From Reyranella sp. (GTDB lineage Bacteria > Pseudomonadota > Alphaproteobacteria > Reyranellales > Reyranellaceae): DNA of 8,787 bases. A model generated the notes under the pieces. That model was not told where the DNA came from. It made no database searches and saw only the letters and a list, made by a program, of their open reading frames with translations. A program made the translations under genes and the position numbers. Within the stretch, counting starts at the first letter, position 1. Each line of letters begins with the position of its first letter. The stretch is taken from the NCBI GenBank assembly GCA_016780605.1, contig JADHLS010000173.1, positions 1-8,787 on the forward strand. Direction: 5' to 3'. This document shows positions 1 to 7,196 of the stretch, piece after piece.

Positions 1-2031
1 TACTTCGAGCTGCCGAGCGAGCCTGCGCTGTGGCTTGGGCCGCTGCTGGCCATTGCCGCCCTGGCGCTCACCTTCTTCGTGCCCACCGGTAGCCTCGCCC
101 GAGCGGTGGCGATCGGCTTGGTGGCGGCCGCGATCGGCTTCGGCCTGGTGGCCTGGCGCACCGCAAGTCTCGCCGCGCCGACCCTCGTTCGGCCGGTGTT
201 CAACATCAATGTCGAGGGCCGGGTGGCCGACATCCAGCGTCTGCCCGAAGGCGTGCGCGTCGTTCTGGAAGCCGTGCGCCTGAAGGGCAACGGCGCGCCG
301 CCCATCGAGATGATGCCGTTGCGGGTGCGTGTGTCCCTCAGCAAGGGGGCGCCGCCGCTGCATGTCGGCGACCGCCTGCTGGTGCTGGCGAACCTGTCAC
401 CGCCGGCGGGACCGGCTGCACCCGGCGCCTTCGATTTCCAACGCGTCGCCTGGTATCAGCAGCTGGGTGGCGTCGGCTATGCGCTGGCGCCGGCGGCGAT
501 CGTCGAAGCCGGCAGGCCCGACGGGCTGGTGCGTGCGATCGACGCGCTGCGCGCCGAGGTCACCGACCGCATCATGAAGGCGTTGCCCGGCCCGGAGGGC
601 GGTGTCGCCGCGGCGCTGCTTGCCGGCGAGCAGACCGCCGTCGACAAGGACATCACTCAGGCGATGCGCGATTCGGGCCTTGCTCACATCCTGTCGATCT
701 CGGGACTGCACATCGTGTTCGTGGTGGCCCTGGTGATGGGCGTGCTGCGCTACGGTATCGCGCTGGTGCCCGCTCTGGCGCTGCGCGTCGATGCCAAGAA
801 GATCGCGGCCGTGCTCGCGCTCATGGTCGCGCTGTTCTACACCGCCCTCGCCGGCGCGCCGGTGCCGGCGCAACGTGCCTGCGCCATGGCGGGCTTTGCC
901 TTGCTGGCGATCCTGCTCGACCGCACGGCGCTGTCGCTGCGGCTCGTCGCCTGGTCGGCGATGATCGTGCTCGCGGTGGCGCCCGATGCGCTGACCGGTG
1001 CGTCGTTCCAGATGTCGTTCGCCGCTGTGGTGGCCTTGATCGCGGCCTGGGAGGCGGGAGCGGGCTGGCGCCGCCGGTTGCACGAGCGTGCCGAGCTTTC
1101 AAGCCTGCGCTGGCTGTGGCGGCTGGTGGCGGCGCTGGGCGCCAGTCTTGCCACCACGCTGATCGCCTCGATCGCCACCGGCGCCTTCGCCGCCTATCAC
1201 TTCAATCGGCTGTCGCTGCTGGGTGTCATCGCCAACCTTCTCGGCGTGCCGCTCACCGGCTTCTGGATCATGCCTTGGGGCCTGCTCGCCATGCTGCTGA
1301 TGCCGCTCGGGCTGGAGCGTTTCGCCCTGGTGCCGATGGGCTGGGGTGTCGAGGGGCTGAACGCCATCGCCAAGTACGTCGGCAACTGGCCTGATGCCGC
1401 GACGCTGGTGCCGTCGATGCCGGGCGCCAGCCTGTGGCTGATCACGCTGGGCGGCCTGTGGTTCTGCCTGTGGCGCCGGCGCTGGCGCTTCGCGGGGCTG
1501 CCGGTGGTCGTGATCGGACTGCTGCTGGGGCCGCCGCGCCCGCCCGACCTGCTGATGAGCGACGACGGCCGCGTGCTCGGCCTGCGTGACGACAAGGGCG
1601 TGGTGCACGTCGCTTCGGCGCGCACCGACCGCTTCGTCGCCGATGCCTGGGCGCGGCGCAGCGGGCAGGAGGGCGCCAAGCGCTGGACCGTCAGCGCCGA
1701 CGAGGAGGCGGCCGGCCTCGGCTGCCGCACCGGGCTCTGCCGCTGGCGCAAAGGGCCGTGGCGCGTCGCCCTGGTGAGCGACGATCGCCGCCTGGCCGAG
1801 GCCTGCGGCAGCGCCGACATCGTGCTCGCCACTGTCGATGCGCAGGGCCGGTGCGTCGGGCCACGTCTGGTGATCGACCGCCGCGTTGCCTGGCGCGAGG
1901 GCAGCCAGGCGCTGTGGCTCGACGAGGCGGGCGTGCGGCGCGAGACGGCCAACGCCGCGCGCGGCGACCGGCCGTGGGTGCCGGGCAGTTCCAGCCGCCA
2001 GACCGCGCCCGTGAAGGCGCCGGGCATATGA
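1..2031 (+). CDS. comEC: ComEC/Rec2-family DNA uptake channel protein, 5' end outside window
   Basis: This is the inner-membrane channel protein that carries single-stranded DNA into the cytoplasm in natural competence. The frame is open from base 1, reading YFELPSEPALWLGPLL, so the true start lies upstream; the GTG at 79 is internal. 676 codons are visible. An N-terminal soluble DUF4131-like part (about residues 60-160 of the fragment) ends in PPAGPAAPGAFDFQ. The Competence domain follows, with LLAGEQTAV and the signature HILSISGLH (nt 685-711, residues 229-237), then a series of hydrophobic membrane segments to about nt 1540. The C-terminal 155 or so residues are soluble, with scattered Cys (GCRTGLC, EACGSAD, GRCVG). 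They show no HxHxDH metallo-beta-lactamase motif, unlike the long Bacillus-type ComEC. The gene converges on the next gene with a 46-bp gap. A 5-bp CCGGG/CCCGG stem overlaps the stop (2020-2044), but there is no T-run, so termination is uncertain. Confidence 0.93.
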   Translation, partial: YFELPSEPALWLGPLLAIAALALTFFVPTGSLARAVAIGLVAAAIGFGLVAWRTASLAAPTLVRPVFNINVEGRVADIQRLPEGVRVVLEAVRLKGNGAPPIEMMPLRVRVSLSKGAPPLHVGDRLLVLANLSPPAGPAAPGAFDFQRVAWYQQLGGVGYALAPAAIVEAGRPDGLVRAIDALRAEVTDRIMKALPGPEGGVAAALLAGEQTAVDKDITQAMRDSGLAHILSISGLHIVFVVALVMGVLRYGIALVPALALRVDAKKIAAVLALMVALFYTALAGAPVPAQRACAMAGFALLAILLDRTALSLRLVAWSAMIVLAVAPDALTGASFQMSFAAVVALIAAWEAGAGWRRRLHERAELSSLRWLWRLVAALGASLATTLIASIATGAFAAYHFNRLSLLGVIANLLGVPLTGFWIMPWGLLAMLLMPLGLERFALVPMGWGVEGLNAIAKYVGNWPDAATLVPSMPGASLWLITLGGLWFCLWRRRWRFAGLPVVVIGLLLGPPRPPDLLMSDDGRVLGLRDDKGVVHVASARTDRFVADAWARRSGQEGAKRWTVSADEEAAGLGCRTGLCRWRKGPWRVALVSDDRRLAEACGSADIVLATVDAQGRCVGPRLVIDRRVAWREGSQALWLDEAGVRRETANAARGDRPWVPGSSSRQTAPVKAPGI

Positions 2032-2077
2032 CGCGGCATCCCGGAATTATAACTTAAGTGCTATAGAAAGGCAATGT

Positions 2078-2476
2078 CTACCAGTAGGCGACGAACGGCT
2101 GACCGGGCTTCATCTCCCACAGGACGTTCACGATCACCCAGCGGCCGTTGAAGCGGGAGAGATGCAAGTAGTCGATCCAGGCCGAGGCGATCACCTTGGC
2201 GCTGGCGGCATTCTCGAATACGTCGAGCACGACCACGTCCTGCTGGCGCTCGGCGGCAGGTGTCGGCCGTTGCGCCTTGTCGCGGGTGAAGCGGGTGAGG
2301 GCAAGCGCGCTCATCTCGGCGAGATGGCTGCGACCGGAGACGGGATCGGGATGGACGATGCGCTTGGCGAGCTCGGGATGCAGCGAGCGCTCCATGCGCG
2401 CGGCGTCCCCGTCATAAAACCCTTCGATGTAGTCGAGGGCGGTCTGCCGGATGGCAGCGTGATCGTTCGTGGTCAT
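2078..2476 (-). CDS. NTF2/SnoaL-like small protein (putative lumazine-binding-like family)
   Basis: This is a 132-residue soluble protein with the pattern of the NTF2-like fold. It has an N-terminal helix pair (AIRQTALDYIEGFYDGDAA), then a His-containing loop (SLHPELAKRIVHPDP), an amphipathic segment, and strands VVVLDVFENAASAKVIAS and WVIVNVLWEM near the C-terminus. I recognise the overall pattern as the 'putative lumazine-binding' (Lumazine_bd_2) branch of the NTF2 superfamily. These proteins are usually uncharacterised, and the family name does not prove lumazine binding. The ATG at 2476 is the natural start, but no good Shine-Dalgarno sequence precedes it. It lies 67 bp downstream of the lexA stop on the same strand, and I see no clear promoter between them. 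It could therefore be read through from lexA and be indirectly SOS-responsive. Its function is unknown. Confidence 0.82.
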   Translation of the reverse strand: MTTNDHAAIRQTALDYIEGFYDGDAARMERSLHPELAKRIVHPDPVSGRSHLAEMSALALTRFTRDKAQRPTPAAERQQDVVVLDVFENAASAKVIASAWIDYLHLSRFNGRWVIVNVLWEMKPGQPFVAYW

Positions 2477-2543
2477 GCCGCGACGCTAGGCGCCGCGCCG
2501 ATCTGTCCGCCAGCCAGCAAACGGAGAGTTGGTTACGTCGGCG

Positions 2544-3284
2544 TCAGTTGTAGCGCCGATAGAGCCCGGCGAGCTTGCCCTGGATCTTGACGCGGTCGGG
2601 TCCGAAGATCCGCGTTTCGTAGGCGGCGTTGGCGGGCTCCAGCGCGATCGAGGCGCCCTTCTTGCGCAGCCGCTTCAGCGTCGCCTCGCTGTCGTCGATC
2701 AGGGCGACGACGATCTCGCCCGATTCGGCGGTGTCGGCGCTCTTGATGATGGCGATGTCGCCGTTGTGGATGCCGGCCTCGACCATCGAATCGCCCTGGA
2801 CCTCGAGGCAGTAGTGGGCGCCCGAGCTCAGGAGCGTCACCGGCACATCGACTGTGGTGGAGTTGTCACGCAGCGCCTCGATCGGCGTGCCGGCGGCGAT
2901 GCGACCATAGAGGGGGAGGCTGAGCGCCTGCGCCTCGTTGGCGACCTGGATGGCGCCCGCCAGTGGCACCTTCTCGCCGCGGATGATCTGCGGCACGAAG
3001 CTCTCGCGGCCTTCGGCCATGCCGGCGCGGGCGAGCAGCGGCGTGACGTTGGCGGCGGGCATGGCGGCCGCATCGGGCAGCTTCAGAACCTGCAGAGCGC
3101 GCGCACGATGCGGCAAGCGGCGCAGGAACCCGCGCTCCTCCAGCCCGGTGATCAGCCGGTGGATGCCGGACTTGGACTTCAGGCGCAGCGCCTCCTTCAT
3201 CTCATCGAACGACGGCGACACACCGTCGTCGTTGAGGCGCTTGTTGATGAACATCAGCAGTTCATTTTGCTTGCGGGTTAACAC
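2544..3284 (-). CDS. lexA: LexA, SOS response repressor and self-cleaving protease
   Basis: LexA represses the SOS DNA-damage regulon and cleaves itself when bound to RecA filaments. From the GTG at 3284 the protein has 246 residues. The N-terminal winged helix is residues 1-66 ([11 protein letters not shown], then [13 protein letters not shown] and SKSGIHRLI, the recognition region). The C-terminal S24 peptidase domain shows the cleavage site Ala131-Gly132 (GRIAAGTP), nucleophile Ser166 (QGDSMVEAG) and general base Lys204 (ATLKRL). The cleavage-to-Ser spacing of 35 equals that of E. coli LexA. GTG 3284 is chosen over the ATG at 3341 for three reasons: LexA proteins of this group begin M-LTRKQ; a GGGGAG ribosome site (3291-3296) sits 6 nt before it; and the predicted transcript starts near 3335, downstream of the ATG. 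Autoregulation is indicated by the SOS box in its promoter. Confidence 0.97.
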   Translation of the reverse strand: MLTRKQNELLMFINKRLNDDGVSPSFDEMKEALRLKSKSGIHRLITGLEERGFLRRLPHRARALQVLKLPDAAAMPAANVTPLLARAGMAEGRESFVPQIIRGEKVPLAGAIQVANEAQALSLPLYGRIAAGTPIEALRDNSTTVDVPVTLLSSGAHYCLEVQGDSMVEAGIHNGDIAIIKSADTAESGEIVVALIDDSEATLKRLRKKGASIALEPANAAYETRIFGPDRVKIQGKLAGLYRRYN

Positions 3285-3290
3285 CGTCTT

Positions 3291-3296
3291 CTCCCC
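3291..3296 (-). promoter_or_regulatory. Ribosome binding site of lexA that fixes the GTG start
   Basis: The minus strand reads GGGGAG followed by 6 nt (AAGACG) and the GTG at 3284. This strong Shine-Dalgarno match supports the shorter lexA reading over the one starting at ATG 3341. Confidence 0.8.
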
Positions 3297-3316
3297 AGAC
3301 TGCCTACCAGATTTCG

Positions 3317-3331
3317 GAACAAATCCTGAAA
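3317..3331 (-). promoter_or_regulatory. Possible second, imperfect SOS box in the lexA leader
   Basis: The plus strand shows GAAC-AAATCCT-GAAA, matching 7 of 8 fixed bases of the alphaproteobacterial SOS box GAAC-N7-GAAC. It lies in the predicted 5' untranslated region of lexA. It is also in opposite orientation to the perfect box, relative to the gene. It may be a weak auxiliary operator or chance. Confidence 0.35.
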
Positions 3332-3341
3332 CCCGCTGCAT

Positions 3342-3356
3342 GTTCTAGTTTAGTTC
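3342..3356 (-). promoter_or_regulatory. LexA operator (SOS box) of lexA
   Basis: The minus strand reads GAACTAAACTAGAAC, a perfect GAAC-N7-GAAC direct repeat (GTTC-N7-GTTC on +). This is the known LexA site of Alphaproteobacteria. It covers the promoter spacer and four bases of the -10 element, so bound LexA would block RNA polymerase and repress its own gene. Confidence 0.93.
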
Positions 3357-3370
3357 TTTCCGAATGTCAA
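3342..3370 (-). promoter_or_regulatory. lexA promoter (-35 TTGACA, 17-bp spacer, -10 TAGAAC)
   Basis: On the minus strand a consensus -35 TTGACA (3370-3365) is followed by a 17-bp spacer (3364-3348) and a -10 TAGAAC (3347-3342) that fits TATAAT at 4 of 6 positions. Transcription should start near 3335, giving a leader of about 50 nt. The promoter lies in the gap between moeA and lexA, so lexA is independently transcribed. A small TATCC-CGA-GGATA hairpin (3373-3385) lies between the moeA stop and this promoter, but it lacks a T-run and is not called a terminator. Confidence 0.85.
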
Positions 3371-3392
3371 CTTATCCCGAGGATACCGGGGA

Positions 3393-4619
3393 TCAGTAGC
3401 CGCCGGGGATGGCTTCGAGGTCGATCACCTGCACGGTGTCGCCCGCCTTTCGTGCGGAATCGAACGGTGGCCGGATCATAAGGCCCGAGCACCAGGCCAT
3501 GACGGAGAGCATTGAACTGTCCTGCACGGGATGTGGCTCGACGGTGAGGCCCTCGGCGGTGCGCACCAGCCGGGAGCGGACATAGTCCTCGCGATTGTCG
3601 TTCTGCTTCACGTCGACAGCGAGCTTGGCCGGCACGGTCGGCGGAACGTCGCCTGGCTGGCCCAGCATGCGCTCCATGGCGGGCTTCATGAACAGCAGGG
3701 CACAGACCAGGGTCGAGACCGGGTTGCCCGGCAGGCCGAGCACGCGGGCGCGGTCCTTGGCGGCGAACATCAGAGGCTTTCCGGGGCGCATGGCGATGCG
3801 CCAGAAATCCAGGCTGAAGCCCTGGGCCTTCAGCGCGGCCTGCACCAGGTCGTGATCGCCCACCGAAGCGCCGCCCAAGGTGATCAGAAGATCGTGCTGG
3901 GCGCCTGCGGCGATGGCGTCCTGGATCAGCTTCTCCTCATCGCGCGCGATGTCGAACAGCGTGGGCTCGCCGCCCCAGGCGCGCACCAGGGCCGCCACGG
4001 CGATGCCGGAGGAGGAGATGATCTGGTTGCGTCCGACCGGCTCGCCTGGCAGCACCAGCTCGTTGCCGGTCGAGAGGATCGCCACGCGCGGCTTTCGATG
4101 AACCGAAAGCCAGGGCAGGTTCATCGCCGCCGCCAGCGCCACATCGCGCGTGGTGAGCAGCCGGCCCGCCGGGAGCGGCGCGTCGCCCGCCGAAAAGTCC
4201 AGTCCGGCCTTGCGGATGTGGCGGCCGATGCGCGGCGCTTCGAGGATGGTGATCTTGTTGCCCTCGGCCTTGGTGTCTTCCTGGATGACGATGGCGTCGG
4301 CGCCCATGGGCAAGGGCCCGCCGGTGAAAATGCGCACCGTTTCGCCGGGCTTCAGCGCATGGTCGTACGAACCGCCGGCCGGCGCCTGGCCGACCAGGGT
4401 CAGCGTCGAGGGTGCTGCGGGAACGTCCTCGGCGCGCACGGCATAGCCGTCCATCGCCGACAGGTCGGCCGGTGGCTGGGTCAAGCGTGCCTTGGCCGGG
4501 CTTGCGAGGACGCGGCCCGCGGCATCGGCGACCGACACGGTCTCGGCCGGCAGCCGCTCGAACGCTGCGATCACACGGGCGTGGGCGTCGCGAACGGAGA
4601 GAAGAGGGGCGCTAGCCAT
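3393..4619 (-). CDS. moeA: MoeA, molybdopterin molybdenumtransferase
   Basis: MoeA inserts molybdate into adenylylated molybdopterin, completing the basic molybdenum cofactor in the cytoplasm. At 408 residues it has the family's usual length. Visible motifs are [13 protein letters not shown] (residues 49-61, with Asp57 matching the E. coli active-site Asp59 region), [14 protein letters not shown] (98-111), STGNELV (183-189), the MPT-binding GGASVGDHD (249-257), [10 protein letters not shown] (277-286) and GLPGNPVS (295-302), followed by the C-terminal beta domain. The start ATG 4619 overlaps the moaC stop by 8 nt and has an AGGGA ribosome site 6 nt upstream, implying translational coupling. 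It is the last gene of the trpD-trpC-moaC-moeA run and is followed by lexA's own promoter. Confidence 0.97.
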   Translation of the reverse strand: MASAPLLSVRDAHARVIAAFERLPAETVSVADAAGRVLASPAKARLTQPPADLSAMDGYAVRAEDVPAAPSTLTLVGQAPAGGSYDHALKPGETVRIFTGGPLPMGADAIVIQEDTKAEGNKITILEAPRIGRHIRKAGLDFSAGDAPLPAGRLLTTRDVALAAAMNLPWLSVHRKPRVAILSTGNELVLPGEPVGRNQIISSSGIAVAALVRAWGGEPTLFDIARDEEKLIQDAIAAGAQHDLLITLGGASVGDHDLVQAALKAQGFSLDFWRIAMRPGKPLMFAAKDRARVLGLPGNPVSTLVCALLFMKPAMERMLGQPGDVPPTVPAKLAVDVKQNDNREDYVRSRLVRTAEGLTVEPHPVQDSSMLSVMAWCSGLMIRPPFDSARKAGDTVQVIDLEAIPGGY

Positions 4620-5094
4620 TCCACGTCCCTGACTTGCCGCCCGACTTATGTAAGAGCCGCACGCCCGATATCACCATGCCGCGGTCGACCGATTTGCACA
4701 TGTCGTAGACCGTCAAAGCCGCCACCGAGGCAGCGGTGAGCGCTTCCATCTCGACGCCGGTGCGGCCCTTGAGCTTGCAGGTCGCCTCGATGTCGACGGC
4801 ACTGCGCTTGGCGTCGAGCGAGAGTTTTACGTCGACCGAGTTCAGCGCCAGGGGATGGCAAAGCGGGATAAGCTCGGGCGTCTTCTTGGCCGCCATGATA
4901 CCGGCGAGCTGGGCCACGGCGAGCACGTCGCCCTTGGCCGCCTTCTTGTCCTTGATCAGCTTCAAAGTCGCGGGCTGCATGGTGACGCTGGCCGCGGCCA
5001 CGGCCACGCGCTCGGTGATGTCCTTGGTGCCGACATCGACCATGTGCGCATTGCCGCGCTCGTCGAAGTGGGTCAGTTTCTTCTTCACGCTCAT
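4612..5094 (-). CDS. moaC: MoaC, cyclic pyranopterin monophosphate synthase
   Basis: MoaC converts the MoaA product 3',8-cyclo-7,8-dihydro-GTP into cyclic pyranopterin monophosphate, the first committed intermediate of molybdenum cofactor synthesis. The 160 residues are typical of the family. Key motifs are [12 protein letters not shown] (18-29), IPLCHPL (76-82, with the conserved His80), GVEMEALTA (113-121) and [12 protein letters not shown] (129-140). In the last, Asp131 and Lys134 correspond to catalytic Asp128 and Lys131 of E. coli MoaC. The start ATG (5094-5092) shares four bases with the trpC stop (ATGA). The frame is also open far upstream through trpC, a high-GC artefact that could be miscalled as a long N-terminal extension; homology begins at this ATG. 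Confidence 0.97.
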   Translation of the reverse strand: MSVKKKLTHFDERGNAHMVDVGTKDITERVAVAAASVTMQPATLKLIKDKKAAKGDVLAVAQLAGIMAAKKTPELIPLCHPLALNSVDVKLSLDAKRSAVDIEATCKLKGRTGVEMEALTAASVAALTVYDMCKSVDRGMVISGVRLLHKSGGKSGTWNG

Positions 5095-5897
5095 GCCGCT
5101 TCCGCTTTGCGCGCCAGGATCTCGCGCACCGCCGCCTCGACGTCGGGCTTGCGCATGAAGCTCTCGCCGATCAGGAACGCCGAGGCGCCGACCTTGGACA
5201 TGCGTAAAAGGTCGGCCGGGGTGCCGAGCCCGCTCTCGGCCACCAGCACGCGATCCTTCGGCACACGCGGCGCCAGCTGCTCGGTCGTCGCCAGGTCGAC
5301 GGCAAGGGTTTTGAGGTTGCGATTGTTCACGCCGATGAGGTCGCTCTCGATCCGGAGCGCACGGCCGAGCTCGACCGCATCGTGCACCTCGACCAGCACG
5401 TCCATGCCCCACTGGTGCGCCAGCATGGCCAGGTCGGCGGCCTGCCCGTCCTCGAGACAGGCCATGATCAGCAGCACGCAGTCGGCGCCCAGCGCCCGCG
5501 CCTCGACGATCTGGTAGGGGTCGATCATGAAGTCCTTGCGCAGCACCGGCAGCCTGGTGGCCGCGCGCGCCTGGACCAGGAACTCGTCCTTGCCCTGGAA
5601 GTAGGGCTCGTCGGTCAGCACCGAAAGACAAGTGGCGCCGCCACGCTCGTAGGCCCGCGCGAGGGAGGGTGGGTCGAAGTCCGGCCGGATCAGGCCCTTG
5701 CTGGGCGAGGCCTTCTTGATCTCGGCGATCAGGCCGTAACGGCCGGCGGCGATGGTAGCCTTGAGCGCCTTGGCAAAGCCGCGCGGCGCATCGGCGGCCT
5801 TGGCGGCGACCTCGACCAGCGCCAGCGGCCGACGGGCCTTGCACGCCTCGACATGCTTGCGCGTGTCGGCCGTGATCCTGGTGAGCGTGTCGCTCAT
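5091..5897 (-). CDS. trpC: TrpC, indole-3-glycerol phosphate synthase
   Basis: TrpC closes the indole ring, turning CdRP into indole-3-glycerol phosphate with loss of CO2 and water, the fourth step after chorismate in tryptophan synthesis. It is a 268-residue single-domain TIM barrel, with no fused PRAI (TrpF) domain. The catalytic set is complete: Glu59 and Lys61 ([11 protein letters not shown]), Lys121 (LRKDFMID), Glu170 (LVEVHD), Asn191 (GVNNRNL), and Glu221-Ser222 (VAESGL). The spacings agree with the Sulfolobus enzyme. The start ATG 5897 overlaps the trpD stop as ATGA, with AAAGGA upstream as the ribosome site. It is coupled in turn to moaC through another ATGA. The trpC frame continues open into trpD, which is again a high-GC artefact. 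Confidence 0.97.
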   Translation of the reverse strand: MSDTLTRITADTRKHVEACKARRPLALVEVAAKAADAPRGFAKALKATIAAGRYGLIAEIKKASPSKGLIRPDFDPPSLARAYERGGATCLSVLTDEPYFQGKDEFLVQARAATRLPVLRKDFMIDPYQIVEARALGADCVLLIMACLEDGQAADLAMLAHQWGMDVLVEVHDAVELGRALRIESDLIGVNNRNLKTLAVDLATTEQLAPRVPKDRVLVAESGLGTPADLLRMSKVGASAFLIGESFMRKPDVEAAVREILARKAEAA

Positions 5898-6919
5898 GCG
5901 CAGATCCTTTGCAGGGTCGAGAGGGCGGCCGCGGCCTTGCCGGAATCGATGGACTGAGCGGCGAGGTTGGCGCCCTCGCGCAGATCCTTGGCCTTGCCGG
6001 CCACCATGAGGGCCGCCGCACTGTTCAGCACGACGATGTCGCGGAAGGCATTCTTCTCGCCGCGCAGCACCTTGTGGATCGCCTCGGCGTTGTGCAGCGG
6101 ATCGCCGCCCTTCAGCTCGGCCATCGAGGCGCGCTTCACGCCGATCTCCTCGGGCGCGATCTCGATCTCGCTGACCTTGCCGTTGTCGAGCAGGGTGGCC
6201 CAGGTCTTGGCTGTGGTCGTGATCTCGTCCATGCCGTCCTGGCCGTGGACCACGAGCGCGCGCTCGAGGCCGAGCTGGCCCAGCCCCTCGGCCACCGGCT
6301 TCAGCCAACGCTTGTCGAACACGCCGACCAGCTGGCGCTTGACCAGCGCGGGGTTCGACATCGGTCCCAGCAGGTTGAAGATCGTGCGCGAGGGAGCGAG
6401 CTCGACGCGCGGGCCTGCGACGTTGCGCATGGCGCCGTGATGGCGCGGCGCCATCAGGAAGCAGACCTTTGCTTCAGTCAGCGCCTGCTCGAGCTTCTCG
6501 ATCGGCAGCTCCAGCCCGATGCCCAGCGCCGACAGCACGTCGGCCGCGCCGGACTTCGAGGTGAAGGCGCGGTTGCCGTGCTTGGCGACGGGGACCCCGG
6601 CGCCGGCGACGACGAAGGCCGAGCAGGAGGAGACGTTGTAGGTGCCATGGTGATCGCCGCCGGTGCCGACGATGTCGATGGCGCCAGGCGGCGCCTTCAC
6701 CGCCTGCATCTTGGCGCGCAGCGCACGGGCGCCACCGGCCAGCTCCTGGGCGGTCTCGCCGCGCACTTTCAGGGCCATCAGGAAGGCGCCCATCTGGGCC
6801 GGGGTGGCGTCGCCCGACGTCATGATGTCGAAGGCGCGCTCGGCCTCTTCGATCGAGAGCCGCTCGCCGTTGCCCACTTTGGCCAGAAGCCCGCGAAAAT
6901 CGGAGATGTCGCCGCTCAC
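5894..6919 (-). CDS. trpD: TrpD, anthranilate phosphoribosyltransferase
   Basis: TrpD transfers phosphoribose from PRPP to anthranilate, the second step after chorismate in tryptophan synthesis. The protein has 341 residues. It has an N-terminal helical domain ([13 protein letters not shown]) with [19 protein letters not shown], then the PRPP-binding [13 protein letters not shown] (85-97), [17 protein letters not shown] (113-129), the anthranilate-side region [14 protein letters not shown] (158-171), [13 protein letters not shown] (179-191), and the metal-binding Asp231-Glu232 in DGMDEIT. The start is GTG at 6919, preceded by a weak GGGG ribosome site; the protein beginning matches the usual TrpD start. 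It heads the run trpD-trpC-moaC-moeA. Upstream stands a divergent HMA gene instead of the trpG or trpE often found there. Confidence 0.96.
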   Translation of the reverse strand: MSGDISDFRGLLAKVGNGERLSIEEAERAFDIMTSGDATPAQMGAFLMALKVRGETAQELAGGARALRAKMQAVKAPPGAIDIVGTGGDHHGTYNVSSCSAFVVAGAGVPVAKHGNRAFTSKSGAADVLSALGIGLELPIEKLEQALTEAKVCFLMAPRHHGAMRNVAGPRVELAPSRTIFNLLGPMSNPALVKRQLVGVFDKRWLKPVAEGLGQLGLERALVVHGQDGMDEITTTAKTWATLLDNGKVSEIEIAPEEIGVKRASMAELKGGDPLHNAEAIHKVLRGEKNAFRDIVVLNSAAALMVAGKAKDLREGANLAAQSIDSGKAAAALSTLQRICA

Positions 6920-6975
6920 AAAGAACCCCGTATTTGCCCTTGCCGGCCGGGCCGGCGGGCGCGTAGCTATATCAC
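6920..6975. promoter_or_regulatory. Divergent control region between trpD and the HMA gene
   Basis: These 56 bp must hold the leftward trpD start signals and the rightward HMA gene signals unless trpD is read from further upstream. The only A+T-rich core is TAGCTATAT (6964-6972), usable as a -10 in either direction. No good -35 is visible on either strand. Next to it is a GC inverted repeat, GCCGGCC-G-GGCCGGC (6942-6956), inside the presumed trpD leader. For the rightward gene the core ends about 4 nt before the ATG and no Shine-Dalgarno lies at normal distance, suggesting a leaderless mRNA. Confidence 0.35.
6942..6956. repeat. GC-rich inverted repeat, 7-bp arms
   Basis: GCCGGCC, one central G, then GGCCGGC forms a perfect 15-bp near-palindrome. 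It could be a protein-binding site or a small hairpin in the trpD leader. In such GC-rich DNA it may also be chance. Confidence 0.5.
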
Positions 6976-7179
6976 ATGGCTCAAGAACTCATCCTCAAGG
7001 TCACCGGCATGGACTGCGACGGCTGCGTAAAGGCCGTCACGCGCGCCGCGACCGGTGCCGGCACCGCGCCGCTTTCCGTCGACCTCAAGAGCGGCGAAAT
7101 GCGCCTGCCCGCCGGGGCCGACGTGCCCGCCATCACCAAGGCGATCCAGCGCGCGGGCTTCGGCGTCGCGGCCGACTAG
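6976..7179 (+). CDS. Heavy-metal-associated (HMA) domain protein, copper-chaperone-like
   Basis: This is a 67-residue cytoplasmic protein consisting of one HMA ferredoxin-like fold. The metal-binding motif GMDCDGC (residues 11-17) provides Cys14 and Cys17, the pair that binds Cu(I) or another soft metal in CopZ/Atx1/MerP-type proteins. The ending IQRAGFGV gives the typical conserved Gly-Phe near the C-terminus. Between them the chain is somewhat divergent ([21 protein letters not shown]), and the strand usually reading 'V.SV.VDL' is recognisable. There is no signal peptide, so periplasmic MerP is unlikely. No metal ATPase or metal regulator gene adjoins it, so the metal and partner cannot be told from context. 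Start ATG 6976 has no Shine-Dalgarno at normal spacing. It is divergent from trpD. Confidence 0.85.
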   Translation: MAQELILKVTGMDCDGCVKAVTRAATGAGTAPLSVDLKSGEMRLPAGADVPAITKAIQRAGFGVAAD

Positions 7180-7196
7180 GCGATAACCACAGTATA

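Noticed and set aside
1004..1021. GTTC...GTTC repeat in comEC near 1004
   Set aside because: The spacer is 8 nt, not 7, so it does not fit the SOS box.
397..1083. 228-codon minus-strand frame within comEC
   Set aside because: His/Arg/Gln-rich shadow of the comEC coding strand.
3249..3263. GAAC-N7-GTTC inside the lexA coding region
   Set aside because: The half-sites are inverted, not direct; the alphaproteobacterial LexA site needs a direct repeat, and the Gram-positive type has an N4 spacer.
2529..3281. 250-codon open frame on + opposite lexA
   Set aside because: Antisense shadow of lexA with no domain pattern.
3373..3393. Hairpin between moeA and lexA as a terminator
   Set aside because: Only 5-bp stems (TATCC/GGATA or ATCCC/GGGAT) and no T-run on the moeA transcript.
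3531..4739. 402-codon open frame on + opposite moeA
   Set aside because: Antisense shadow of moeA; its composition (runs of RGH, QG, GDR) has no family pattern and follows from high GC coding on the other strand.
4612..6021. 469-codon frame that would give MoaC a long N-terminal extension
   Set aside because: The extension is an out-of-frame reading of trpC; MoaC homology starts exactly at ATG 5094, which overlaps the trpC stop as ATGA.
5091..6308. 405-codon frame that would extend TrpC upstream into trpD
   Set aside because: The upstream part is an out-of-frame reading of trpD; TrpC starts at ATG 5897 with a ribosome site and normal length.
5909..7030. 373-codon open frame on + opposite trpD
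   Set aside because: Antisense shadow of trpD running into the HMA gene in a different frame; no recognisable domain.
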